A DNA stretch of 64,000 nucleotides from Cylindrotheca closterium. Taxonomy: Eukaryota > Bacillariophyta > Bacillariophyceae > Bacillariales > Bacillariaceae. Under the pieces are notes generated by a model. It did no database searches and was not told the DNA's origin. It saw only the letters and a list, made by a program, of their open reading frames with translations. Where the stretch lies: positions 238,383 to 302,382 of the forward strand of contig CAKOGP040000224.1 of assembly GCA_933822405.4 (NCBI GenBank). The letters run 5' to 3'. Shown one piece after another: positions 33,190 to 42,273 of this stretch (position 1 is the first letter of the stretch; each line of letters starts with the position of its first letter). The position numbers were made by a program, and so were the translations under genes.

Positions 33190-33976
33190 TGTAAAAGTTG
33201 TTGTGAATTTCTTTCCTTTGAGAGATTCGCAAATTTTAAATTATGGCTACACCGATACCGGTGTGGCAGCCAAAGCCAAAGCCTGAACGGTATTGAAGTT
33301 CAAAAGCCCGTCTGAATGGGCTAAGCTGTTCGAAGACTAGTCAGCGAAGGCTGCATACGGGGGTTGAAACCTTAAATCGCATCAGCAGTTGATACAGAAC
33401 TTTTCATCTCGGGGGAAAAGACCTCCGTGTTTGATAAATAATTCTGTCAAACCTGGTAGCGGAATTCATGCGATGGAAACCATACATTCTCCGCGAGCTC
33501 AAAATGATAAATCCAAGGCGCCGGGGTCGACAGTTCGAGGCATGGCAGGGCACGTGCAGTGATGGCCACTGCGCTGGTACACGTGTCACGTGTACCGATG
33601 CTGGACCCACCAAGACTAACTAAGTCTACCGGTAGATTGTGAACGAGGTCCAACCAACAAAATACTCTTGTTTGTGGTCCAACTACAGTAGGATAAAGGG
33701 TGCAACGACGGTTTGTACTTTGTTCTGTTCTGGAGCATGTATTATACTGGTGTTATTGACTAATAAAATATCTATTATTATATTGTGTTTTTCAGTATGT
33801 GCCCAGAGTTCGGCAAAAATCGAGTGCATCAGACCAATCGTTAGCTGGGCGGAGGCAGGAGAAGAGGATTGTGGTGCAAATAAGTCTCACTCTAGAACGC
33901 TAGCTGACCCAAAATGTAGCAGAGAGACGTCGTCCAGCATAGGGTTTTCGAAGGTTGTTCAATCCCTCAAGCATGT
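33190..33976. other. Intergenic, promoter of the 33189 gene
   Basis: No gene supported. It holds a CACGTG triplet cluster with a 21-bp inverted repeat (33576-33596), ACCGGT palindromes near 33248 and 33608, and an AT-rich 33750-33790 stretch. Confidence 0.6.
33576..33596. promoter_or_regulatory. 21-bp inverted repeat with two CACGTG cores
   Basis: Arms GGTACACGTG and CACGTGTACC are perfect reverse complements separated by a single T. A third CACGTG is at 33551-33556. The element is about 390 bp upstream of the FVIIRDD start at 33189. The arm sequence is identical to the half-site of the palindrome at 11428, upstream of another FVIIRDD gene. Binding by bHLH/bZIP factors is inference. Confidence 0.45.
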
Positions 33977-35563
33977 TCATGTACGTCCTCCTGACTCTTG
34001 CGACACAAGAGACAGCTGGCTGTCACTGATCCGCTGAGGACATGGTGCAGCAGTTGTTTGCATTCGAGACCTAGATTCGTCAGCAACTTGTTTGGATGTC
34101 GCTGCAGCCTTGCAGCCGTACTCGTCATGGATGCTAGATGCTCGGAAACGATCCGAGGACATTGCGATCTTTCCTCGCCATCTCGGTGAATTCAGCTTGG
34201 ACATAATTCGTTGCTTAAGGCCGCGGTCAGGTTCGGGAGCTAGTGGCACGTCGGTGATAACTGACGCTACCATTGCGACATCTTCCTCGCTGCTGTCGCA
34301 GTTCTCGTGTGGCCTATATTGCTCAGCTGGAGTAAAACCTTGTACTGTTTCATGGTCAATAAGCTGCTGCACCATCGCGTTGTCTATGGAGCTTCGTCTT
34401 TGAAAACGGAGCTGAGCCTGATGGTTGGAAGATGTCATTGCGTTGTCCAATGAACTTCGTCGTTGAAATCGACGATTGGGTTGGCTAATGGGCATCATCG
34501 TGTTGTCCATCGATCCTCGACGTTGAAATCCACCTTGCTTGCTAGAGTCGATATCAGATGACAAAAGCGCGCAGTCCAATGATTCTCGCCGTTGATGGTG
34601 CAGTCTAGTCTTCTGATCCACTAACATTGAAGCATTATCCAATGAGCTTCTTCTGCCAAAGTGCTGTCTAGTCTGCTCATCAGATGACAACAACGCGTTA
34701 TTCAAGGTTCCTTGCCATTCAAAGTGATGCTTGGTTTGCTCATCTGGAAGGATAATGGCATTGTCCAATGAACCTCTACGGTGGACGCGTTTCTTGGACT
34801 TGTCAATGGTCAACAACAATGAATTATCCAGTGAACTTCTTCGTTGAAAATGTTTTCTAGTCTTGCATTCTGGAGATAAAAGTTCGGTGCTGTCCACAGC
34901 ATGTTCCAATGAGCCTCTTCGTTTAGAATGGCTTTTGGGCTGGCAATCTGGTGAAACTACTAGCGCGCTATCTAATGAACCTCGTCGTTGATACGACCTT
35001 CTTGGCTGATATCGACTGGTGAATTCCGATTGCTGCTCAATAAGACTATCCTCACTCTTTTTGCGAAGTGGTAATGTAGGTGGAGAGCTATCTTGCCATA
35101 ACTCGTCAATGCTTTCCATTGGAGAACGTGCACCATCCCAACCATTTCTCTGTGTGTTCTCCATGTTGATGTGTGGATTCTCCGTCGACATGGGAAAGAC
35201 GTCTTCGCTTTCCTTCCCTTCATCATATGTACTAACCTTGTTCTTGCGTTTGTGGCCCAAGGCACGATTTCTTAATCCACGAAACTTGTCCAAAAAGCCA
35301 TGATGTTGTGGAATTTCGTTGGAAGCGGAAAGAATATGAAGGGAGTCGTTACTTTCTTTTCTAGCAGGAATTGTGGGTGCTGGGTTCACATCTGGTGTGT
35401 TTTTGAATGAGGACGGCCTGTGCCAATAATGCTCATCATCCGAGGATGATGGCTCTTCATCCATGCACTGCCTTCTCTCGCTGGAAATGAGAGCATCATC
35501 CCTGACAATGACAAGGTTGGTGGCAGCATTCTCGCGAAGTAGACTCGCAATGTAGGCTTCCAT
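33977..35563 (-). CDS. FVIIRDD-family protein expanded by ten RRxSLD repeats
   Basis: 528 residues from the ATG at 35563, chosen because it aligns with the family starts (MEAYIASLLRENAATNLVIV then RDDA). The N-terminal blocks match the short forms, including PTIPARKESNDSL and a second PTLPLRKKSEDSLIEQ. From about residue 205 to 415 there are ten tandem units of 20-25 residues centred on RR[GSE]SLDNA, such as FQRRSSLDNSLLL, VHRRGSLDNAIIL and FQRRSSIDNAMVQ. One unit is degenerate (FEWQGTLNNALLS). The unit corresponds to the single RRSSMDDDLLL block of the short paralogues. The C-terminal MLFDDIF helix is absent. Each unit is a consensus basophilic-kinase site, so multisite phosphorylation or multivalent binding is likely but unproven. 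Confidence 0.88.
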   Translation of the reverse strand: MEAYIASLLRENAATNLVIVRDDALISSERRQCMDEEPSSSDDEHYWHRPSSFKNTPDVNPAPTIPARKESNDSLHILSASNEIPQHHGFLDKFRGLRNRALGHKRKNKVSTYDEGKESEDVFPMSTENPHINMENTQRNGWDGARSPMESIDELWQDSSPPTLPLRKKSEDSLIEQQSEFTSRYQPRRSYQRRGSLDSALVVSPDCQPKSHSKRRGSLEHAVDSTELLSPECKTRKHFQRRSSLDNSLLLTIDKSKKRVHRRGSLDNAIILPDEQTKHHFEWQGTLNNALLSSDEQTRQHFGRRSSLDNASMLVDQKTRLHHQRRESLDCALLSSDIDSSKQGGFQRRGSMDNTMMPISQPNRRFQRRSSLDNAMTSSNHQAQLRFQRRSSIDNAMVQQLIDHETVQGFTPAEQYRPHENCDSSEEDVAMVASVITDVPLAPEPDRGLKQRIMSKLNSPRWRGKIAMSSDRFRASSIHDEYGCKAAATSKQVADESRSRMQTTAAPCPQRISDSQLSLVSQESGGRT

Positions 35564-36081
35564 CTTTCTTCTATAGCAAGTATAATACAGTATGCGTTCG
35601 GAATACAAACAAAAGCCATGTAGATATATCCAGACCTGGATGATGATTCAGGTGAAAAGAATTCGAAGATCGTTTTGATCGTGAATCAAAATGTTGGTAA
35701 GAAACTGTCGTAGATGACATAATTCTTCGAAGGAACGAGTCTGACTCAAATGCGCTGGAGCGACCATAAATTTGCTAAAGTCATTTTTGCTTCGGACATT
35801 CACGAACAGGATACTTATTGTTTTCAGAAACTAGGACTTTTCACTGGAATTCCAGACATAAAAGCGAACTTTGTGGTTTCTTCACTCGCGTTCGATACTC
35901 TTCGCAAAAAAGGATATATATGATATATAACACAATGAAATACGGTAGGTACCGGTAGGTGATAACCAAGTCTAATATAGCGCTCAAGTAGGGTCTAGTT
36001 TCAGTTCAACACATATATTTTCCTTTAGGCTGCTGTTTCATTCTTCACATGGTAGTAGCTTGCTCACACCCAGATGTAGCT
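35564..36081. other. Intergenic
   Basis: Contains the promoter of the FVIIRDD repeat gene. A TACGGTAGGTACCGGTAGGT palindrome-like cluster lies near 35941. No gene seen. Confidence 0.6.
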
Positions 36082-36393
36082 TTAGGCACCGAGCTCTGCA
36101 AGAGCAGGATTCTTCTTGAAGAAGAGAAGATGCTTGTCCGTAGAGGAGTCCTTGGCACTTTTGTAGGGAAGCACAATGCGATTCATGGTTCGAGATTCCG
36201 AGAGACGGACACGCTTCTTCCTGGTAGCAAAACTGTCATCGTTATTGGTGGCTGCTGCTAGTACCTGCTGCTGCTTGCGTTTGCGAATGGTAACAAGGCG
36301 GACTCTTGGTTGGATTGGCTTTAGAAGCTTATGAATAGAACCATCCCTTGTTCTTTTGATCTTGATGATTCGGTTGTGGCGTGTGCGATTCAT
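36082..36393 (-). CDS. Small basic protein, uncertain
   Basis: 103 residues from the first ATG (36393; MNRTRHNRIIKIKRTRDG). The frame is open 29 codons further up without an ATG, so an upstream exon is possible. It is very basic with RVRLVTIRKRKQQQ and a C-terminal segment KKRVRLSESRTMNRIVLPYK, DKHLLFF, NPALAEL. The RVRLSESRTMNRIV piece resembles the start of RGLE-type domains, but the RGLE end is missing. It could be a short nuclear protein or a gene fragment. Confidence 0.4.
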   Translation of the reverse strand: MNRTRHNRIIKIKRTRDGSIHKLLKPIQPRVRLVTIRKRKQQQVLAAATNNDDSFATRKKRVRLSESRTMNRIVLPYKSAKDSSTDKHLLFFKKNPALAELGA

Positions 36394-37146
36394 AACGTCG
36401 ACAGGATAATTTGTGAGGGTTTCCACAGCCAATTTGTGAGGCAAAAAGCGAGTGTTGGGAGGACAAAACGCACCTCCCACGACTCGTTTTGCACTCGTGT
36501 TTCAGGTCGGCGAGAAATTTGCATGTGTTGCAGCGATTTCAGGAACACGGTAAAATGGAGATGAATAGTAAAGTGGACGAAACTTCATTCGTGATGACAA
36601 AGTCGAGTCTCTAGGAGTGGTAGGGTGTTATGGTGCTCATGATGTGATGCTGCAAGCTACTGAAGCTTTCAAAGTGTTGTTTGTTTGTCCTCTACATGTA
36701 GTAATTTTCAAGACAAGTACACCAGTCTCCTATTGATTAGTTCTACAAGCTAAATCATACACGTACGGCTACTCCTTCTAATTTCATCCATTGCATTACC
36801 ATCGTGGTGATGTTGATCCCAAGTGTACTCGCGGCGTAGCAACGTGTGTGACTCCACGCGACCGTTGATGGAACTGACGGTTGACCAAAGCGTGACTGGA
36901 GGAATCGAGAAGTTTTTCTACGGCAAATTGCGTACTTGAACTACGCAAGATCCGTTGAATACTTCGAGTCGAGCCCACGATTGATCGCTGGAAGCATCTC
37001 TTGAAAACCTCAGCCTCCAACTGTCGTCACATTTTGACATCGCCACAAACTTACAATCTGCAAACATATCACTCACAAATATCATCGCTGAACGATATCC
37101 ACAAGACATCTGAATACTATCACACACTACTAACTACAAGTACACC
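36394..37146. other. Intergenic between divergent small genes
   Basis: No supported gene. The 60 bases before 37147 (CATCTGAATACTATCACACA and on) are A/C-rich like a typical 5' leader in this window. Confidence 0.55.
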
Positions 37147-37509
37147 ATGAGCTTCAACCACACCATCCACCAAACCAACTCCTTCTTCTCGTGCCCTCCC
37201 ACCACTACTACTCCACCACCATGCTTTGCCAAGAGACGCTGCAGTGATTCCATGCTGGAAGATGACAGTTCGATGAACTCGCAAGAAGAAGTTTCAGGTC
37301 CCAACAAACGAATCAAGTCTTCTCATCAAGTCACTGGATTCTACGGGCAGCAGCAATCATCATTTCAAACACCTCCTCCACCACGACAACAACAACAACA
37401 ACAGGCACAAGTACAATACCGAGAACCCATCCAATTCGTCTCTTCAGCAGATTCTGCCTTTTTCACTTATGGTACTGGCGGACAATCGACGTTTCAGCGA
37501 CAACCATGA
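37147..37509 (+). CDS. Small Gln/Pro-rich protein, unrecognised
   Basis: 120 residues starting MSFNHTIHQTNSFFSCPP in a CACCATGA context. It contains FAKRRCSDSMLEDDSSMNSQ, a short basic PNKRIKSS (possible nuclear signal), a polyglutamine/proline stretch encoded by a CAA repeat (37385-37410) and an aromatic end (SAFFTYGTGG). No domain is recognised. The pattern of a basic Cys-containing segment plus a Gln-rich region could be a small transcription-associated protein, but this is only compositional. Confidence 0.55.
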   Translation: MSFNHTIHQTNSFFSCPPTTTTPPPCFAKRRCSDSMLEDDSSMNSQEEVSGPNKRIKSSHQVTGFYGQQQSSFQTPPPPRQQQQQQAQVQYREPIQFVSSADSAFFTYGTGGQSTFQRQP

Positions 37510-37929
37510 ATAGAATGTTGTGCAGCATGGCTGGGCTTACATGCATATCATCATATTCGAATATCATATAACTAGATAACAAAAATGAATGAATGAATGA
37601 ATTGGGGGCATGACGGAGAAAGATGGCGGCGGCGGCGTTCCAATAATAATGTACAATGGATAAAGAAGTAATAGACGACGAATGCATTGAATCAATCATC
37701 TGTGTCAACTTCTTTTTTTCTTTTTATTATTTGTCCCCCCAGACATCTCCTTTTTAGAATTAATTTCAGGAACACCTGTGTACCGGTATTATGCTCTGCT
37801 GCATTGACTGATTGCTTCATCGTGATGTGGGTAATGTAAAAATACTAACGTTACAATATATATATGTCAATTTATGAGAGCTATGAAAACAATGCATGAT
37901 GTCATTCATGCTGTGACCCAATGCATTAT
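37510..37929. other. Convergent 3' intergenic region
   Basis: Contains an ATGAATGA tandem near 37583, a poly-T tract at 37711-37725 and AT-rich DNA at 37850-37880. No gene seen. Confidence 0.6.
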
Positions 37930-39879
37930 TTATCTTCTGCTTCGGAATATTGAGAACAAGCTCCAGCCACAACCACAGCCCACTTGCTCTGTAGTGGTGG
38001 AGTGAGTATTTCGTGCCGTACTGTGCTCGTCATATTCCTTTTTCAATGTGGAGGCCAATGTCTCGGGTTCGAATGCTGCTGTTTCCTCTTGTTTTTCTTG
38101 TTCACTGCTCGTTCTGCTGGATGTAATAGTAGTAGTATCCTTATTATTGGATGATGATGATGATGCAGCCTTTGACAAAATGGGACCATAGATTTGCGTC
38201 GGTTGCAGTACTCCTGCCATGTCGACCCGTTGACTCGAATTCTGTTTTCGTGTTTCGGAAAACAAGGCAACTGAAGTGACAGTCCTTGTCGTAGCAGTAG
38301 CAGATGACGACGACGATGACTTGTTTATTATGGAGACTGGAGCAGTTTCGGGAGCATGCACGGGTGCTGCTGTTGCTGCTGCTGTTGCAATACCATTATC
38401 TTGTTCGTCCTGTTCAGTCCTGGACGATTCCGAACCAGAGTCAAGGGAATGTAGCTCTTCGACCATTTCATCATGTTCCTTGTGAAAGACTGTCTTGTGT
38501 CGAATGGCCCCATCCATATCAATTCGTTTGGAAAAGGAAGCAATCTTGTCTGGCACAGCACTGGGACATGCTTCTCCTTCAAGGTCGACAATATTCTTGG
38601 TGTCATCATCTTCTTGGACTTGTTGGAGATAAAAGGAAACGTCGGTAAAAGACCCTTCTTTTGAGTCTTCTTGAAGACTAGGAGAGCTTGGTCGTGTTGT
38701 AATGGACGAGGTGGATGATTCATGGTCCACTGAGTCATCATCTTGACAATCTTGAAATTGTTGTTCTTCTTCTTCCAAAGGAGACATGATGATAATGTCT
38801 TCTTCTTGGGCATCGTGAAACTCTTCTTGCAGATAAAACGTGACATCTTTGGCTGCGGTTTCCATTCGAGCAGCAGTCTCATCTTCCTTGGCAAACAAGG
38901 CTGGTTCTGGGAGGTCCTCAGCAGCAGACGAAGAAGCGTCGGAAGCCGTTTCTTGTAGATAGAAAGAGATGTCCTTGGCCGCAACGTCCATGCGGACCGC
39001 CGTTTCGTCTTCCTTGGCAAACAATAATACTGGTGCTGGAAGCAGGTCGTCGGAAGAAGCCTCGGAAGCCGTTTCTTGTAAATAAAAGGGAATATCCTTG
39101 GCCGCTACATCCATCCGAACAGCCGTTTCATCTTCCTTGGCAAACAACACTGGTGCTGCAAGCTCCGCTTCTCCTTCGGAAGATAGTTCCGAGGAGGAAT
39201 CAAAGAATTCTTCTTGGAGATAGAATGAGGCGTCTTGAGCAGCTTGTTCCTTTCGAGTGGTAGTTGTCGTAGAAGCGCTGCAACTGTTATTGCAGCAACT
39301 GCTGGTAGCATCCATACTACTTGGATTGGTGAGAGCTAATGTTGTTTGTGCTGAATTCATGGAATAATACAGGAGATCCTTCGCCTCCATGATGTCATGA
39401 CCATCGTCCGCATCGCCACTGCTACTGGCAAGAGTATTGGTCGTATACGGATCAAAGAAGAATTCTTCCTCTTCCATGGTACCCGTAGTACTGTTGGAAG
39501 TGTTTCCCATAATGCTTGGAAATTCAGATGCCTCATCGTCCTCCTCCTCGGTTTCCATACCATGCGTCTGTGCCGTGCTGTTGGACGAAAGTAGCTTGGT
39601 GGGTTGCGGCAAGGTCATCAACCCATAGGGGTCCATCATGAGCATCAATTGAAGATCCGAAGAAGCGCTGCTCACCGTGCTGTTGCTGCTTCCTTGACTG
39701 CTTCCTCGATTATTTTGATTCAAATAGGATGGTAACACAATACTACTGCTATGCCTGTATTGCTGCTGCTGCTGTCGTCGTCGTGACGGTGCCAACAAGG
39801 CTTCTGGTGCCTCTTCTAGCGTATCGTGTTCCGGTGAGGGCCGCCGTGTGGGCAAACTCGATGTTGTGAGAGTGGCCAT
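37930..39879 (-). CDS. Acidic FYLQ-repeat protein, unrecognised
   Basis: 649 residues from the ATG at 39879 (MATLTTSSLPTRRPSP). Strongly acidic and Ser-rich. A repeat of about 41 residues occurs four times at about 215-385: AAKD-[IV]-x-FYLQE, then an acidic Ser run, then LFAKEDETAVRMDV. A fifth FYLQ (TDVSFYLQQVQ) follows. Two later degenerate copies of the second half read FSKRIDMDGAIRHKTVF and SSQRVDMAGVLQPTQI. The protein ends GCGCGWSLFSIFRSRR, a Cys/aromatic/basic tail that might be lipid-modified or membrane-bound. No known domain. The alternating FYLQ and R-[MIV]-D-[MV] elements look like two short binding motifs. Confidence 0.8.
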   Translation of the reverse strand: MATLTTSSLPTRRPSPEHDTLEEAPEALLAPSRRRQQQQQYRHSSSIVLPSYLNQNNRGSSQGSSNSTVSSASSDLQLMLMMDPYGLMTLPQPTKLLSSNSTAQTHGMETEEEDDEASEFPSIMGNTSNSTTGTMEEEEFFFDPYTTNTLASSSGDADDGHDIMEAKDLLYYSMNSAQTTLALTNPSSMDATSSCCNNSCSASTTTTTRKEQAAQDASFYLQEEFFDSSSELSSEGEAELAAPVLFAKEDETAVRMDVAAKDIPFYLQETASEASSDDLLPAPVLLFAKEDETAVRMDVAAKDISFYLQETASDASSSAAEDLPEPALFAKEDETAARMETAAKDVTFYLQEEFHDAQEEDIIIMSPLEEEEQQFQDCQDDDSVDHESSTSSITTRPSSPSLQEDSKEGSFTDVSFYLQQVQEDDDTKNIVDLEGEACPSAVPDKIASFSKRIDMDGAIRHKTVFHKEHDEMVEELHSLDSGSESSRTEQDEQDNGIATAAATAAPVHAPETAPVSIINKSSSSSSATATTRTVTSVALFSETRKQNSSQRVDMAGVLQPTQIYGPILSKAASSSSSNNKDTTTITSSRTSSEQEKQEETAAFEPETLASTLKKEYDEHSTARNTHSTTTEQVGCGCGWSLFSIFRSRR

Positions 39880-40625
39880 GTTGTGTGATGGTTTGTGGTA
39901 CTTAGGGCGTTGAAGGAACGTTCTGTGAAGGTTCAAACGTTAGAGAATGTCGTATCAATGTGTGTGTTTTGCGTTCCTTTTCAACGGTATTGTCGTTGCC
40001 GTGGTGTTTGTATTGTATGTTCGTGATGTGATAGTCTACGATATGATGGATAGATGGATAGATAGATAGAAGTATCGTAGCGTGTGTCTCGTCTCTTTAT
40101 CACGATTACCGTTCTTCCTGACTGCAGCAATCAGTTTCAGTTGGAAGTAGAAATCAAATCCCCACCAAGAGCAGACGCAGCACACATGTATGACGCCAGC
40201 CCGACATCCGTAATTAAATCATTCCCGCCAAAACCAGGCCCTATCTAATTTTGTTGCATTGGCAATGGGTCATACTCGTTGCCTAGAAGAATGACTGTCG
40301 TCAATAATTACCATACGATCAGCAGAGGGTCATTCCATGGCGCCAGTACTCGAGTCAGTCAGTCTGCAACTCGAACGAACACATGTATGATGCAACTACT
40401 CTTTCAAGTTTATCAGCGTACAGTAGTGTACCGGTATGTGATAGCATGGTATGGTACGGTACGGTAAAACGACAGATAAAACCATGATTTCGGAAATCTC
40501 GATTGTGAAGTGGGTCTTTTAATCCTATTGGCGACTAATCTATAATAATAGCTTTTAGCGATCTAATCTTCAGGTAGTAGTAGTACCATGGTACCAAGCA
40601 TCAATAGTAGCAGCTAGCGTTTCTA
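39880..40625. other. Intergenic
   Basis: No gene seen. It includes a GATGGATAGATGGATAGATA microsatellite near 40043 and a GGTATGGTACGGTACGGTA run near 40448 next to a TACCGGTA palindrome. Confidence 0.6.
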
Positions 40626-42005
40626 CTACTTTGGCATGACAAAGGCATTGGGACATCCAGACGTTGAAAAGAGAGTTGGGTTATCGTTGGGCGATGTCAT
40701 GGCATCTAGCTCGGCCATTTCCTGGTCCGTCAACGACCAGGAATAACTCTTGGCTCGTTTGGCAATTCCATTTCCACAATCGGGCTCGACGCAGGCCCCC
40801 ATTCCGAGTCCAAAGGTGGTACTGGGACGCACCGATGCCGCGGCTCCCGTTTGCAATACCCACCGGAGTGCCACTTCTTCGGGCGATTTGTTGTTGTGGG
40901 CCCTGCCAATCTTGGTCAAAAGTGGGCTCTTCAAAATTTCGTCATTGGGTCCCGGTTCGCCCAAGGCGCCATAGGCAAAGGTTCGAATGCCTTTGGAATC
41001 GCAAAAGGATCGCAATCCAAGAGGGTCACGTCCCATGCCAACATGCAACCTGTGGAATGAAAGCAGCGAAAGGAGATCAATATAGTGAGGAACATGTGGT
41101 TTCCGACTGTCTCTTCGGAATCATCCAAATACAGTAGTAGCTACTCACATGTAATAGTCCAAGGCTGGCTTGACCTTGGCCGTTTGCAATATACAAGTCA
41201 ATGCCTTTTCGCAAAAGTTGATGACTCCAATGGACCGTGTCTTGCCACTGACCAGAGCTTCTTCCAACACGGCCCATTGAGCTTGCATGACGTCGCAATC
41301 GGGACTGTCACGAAGCATGAGCATGTCCACACTCGTCACGTTCAAAGCCTTCATATCTTCGTCGATTTGATTCCTAGTTCGCTCGGCCGCATCCTTGGCC
41401 GAGGTGCCGGGGGGAGCCTTGCGAATCTTGGTATTCAAAAACAATTTGGGACGAGATGAGCCACCTTGTTGTTGTTGTTGTTGTTGTTTGGCCAAATATT
41501 GGGCCACTCCATCTCGTTCCTTTCCCGGATGGAAATCGATATGTGTGATGCCCTCGGCGACGGCCAATTGAACCGCCTGTTCCGTTTCCGCCATAGAAAG
41601 ACCAACCGTATTCAATGCCAATTTGGGCATTTGGACATTGTTGTCTAACGTCCAGGTTGGGATCGCATTCGTATTGGTTGTTGCTGCTGCATTTGCGACT
41701 GGAGCATTACCCGCGAGAATGGATACAGCCGTCGGTGCAAGGAGCATCATTCCCATGGATCCAGCAATGGCGGAGCGGCGGTTTACATGGTGATTGTGGT
41801 CAAGTCCATCCAAGGCGAAAGATGATGATGATGATGATGATGATTGGAACGACCCTTCTGCTTCAGTTCTTGCTTGCCGATCAGCATTCAGTGGGCTTTG
41901 ATTGATTTCCAATTTGGAGGCAGCTTTTACAGTAGGTTGGGCGGGAGGAACAAAGGCGCTTCCTGCTGCCAGAATATTGAGGGAGATGAATGTGGAAACT
42001 TTCAT
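40626..42005 (-). CDS. Aldo/keto reductase-fold protein with plastid and thylakoid-lumen targeting; two catalytic residues missing
   Basis: Two exons: 42005..41149 and 41049..40626, with a 99-nt GT-AG intron (donor GTGAGT, acceptor CCACAG) joining AT|G in frame; 426 residues. The N-terminus is a signal peptide with a GSAFVPP motif (15-21), as in diatom complex-plastid proteins. After a Ser-rich stretch a second hydrophobic signal begins NRRSAIAG (75-82), runs through MMLLAPTAVSIL and ends PVANAA (102-107), typical of a twin-arginine lumen signal. The AKR barrel follows: ITHIDFHPGKERDGVAQYL holds the catalytic Asp157, and FLNTKI holds Lys193. The usual Tyr (five after Asp) is Lys162, and the usual His of the YxIHWP strand is Arg232 (VDMLMLRDSP). 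Normal oxidoreductase chemistry is therefore doubtful. Exon 2 carries ALRWVLQTG and the cofactor-loop region SVRPST. Confidence 0.88.
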
Positions 42006-42273
42006 TATCTATTGTTTCATACAGTAGACATCACCGTCACTTGAGAATATTACTGTCAATATGCGATGATTTATTGCGATCTTTGGATTTTTGCATTCGT
42101 CAGTAATCGAATGAATCAACCCATCACAATCAATGATCTATCTCTATAACCTACAGTAGTGGCCGTCCATCACATTTTAGTGTACAGAACCTACAACACC
42201 ATCACTATAGCGACAGCCCCGGTGCCAACAACTTGCGGTGTGAAGCATCTTTAACTATTGATTGCTATTCTTT

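Noticed and set aside
34300..35020. Regularly spaced DNA repeats that might suggest a CRISPR-like array
   Set aside because: The repeats are in frame, diverge at synonymous sites and encode the RRxSLD units of a protein; no array-type identical repeats.
37583..37600. ATGA tandem repeat as a telomere-like or functional repeat
   Set aside because: Too short (about four units); a similar run occurs at the stop of the 11993 gene. Ordinary microsatellite.
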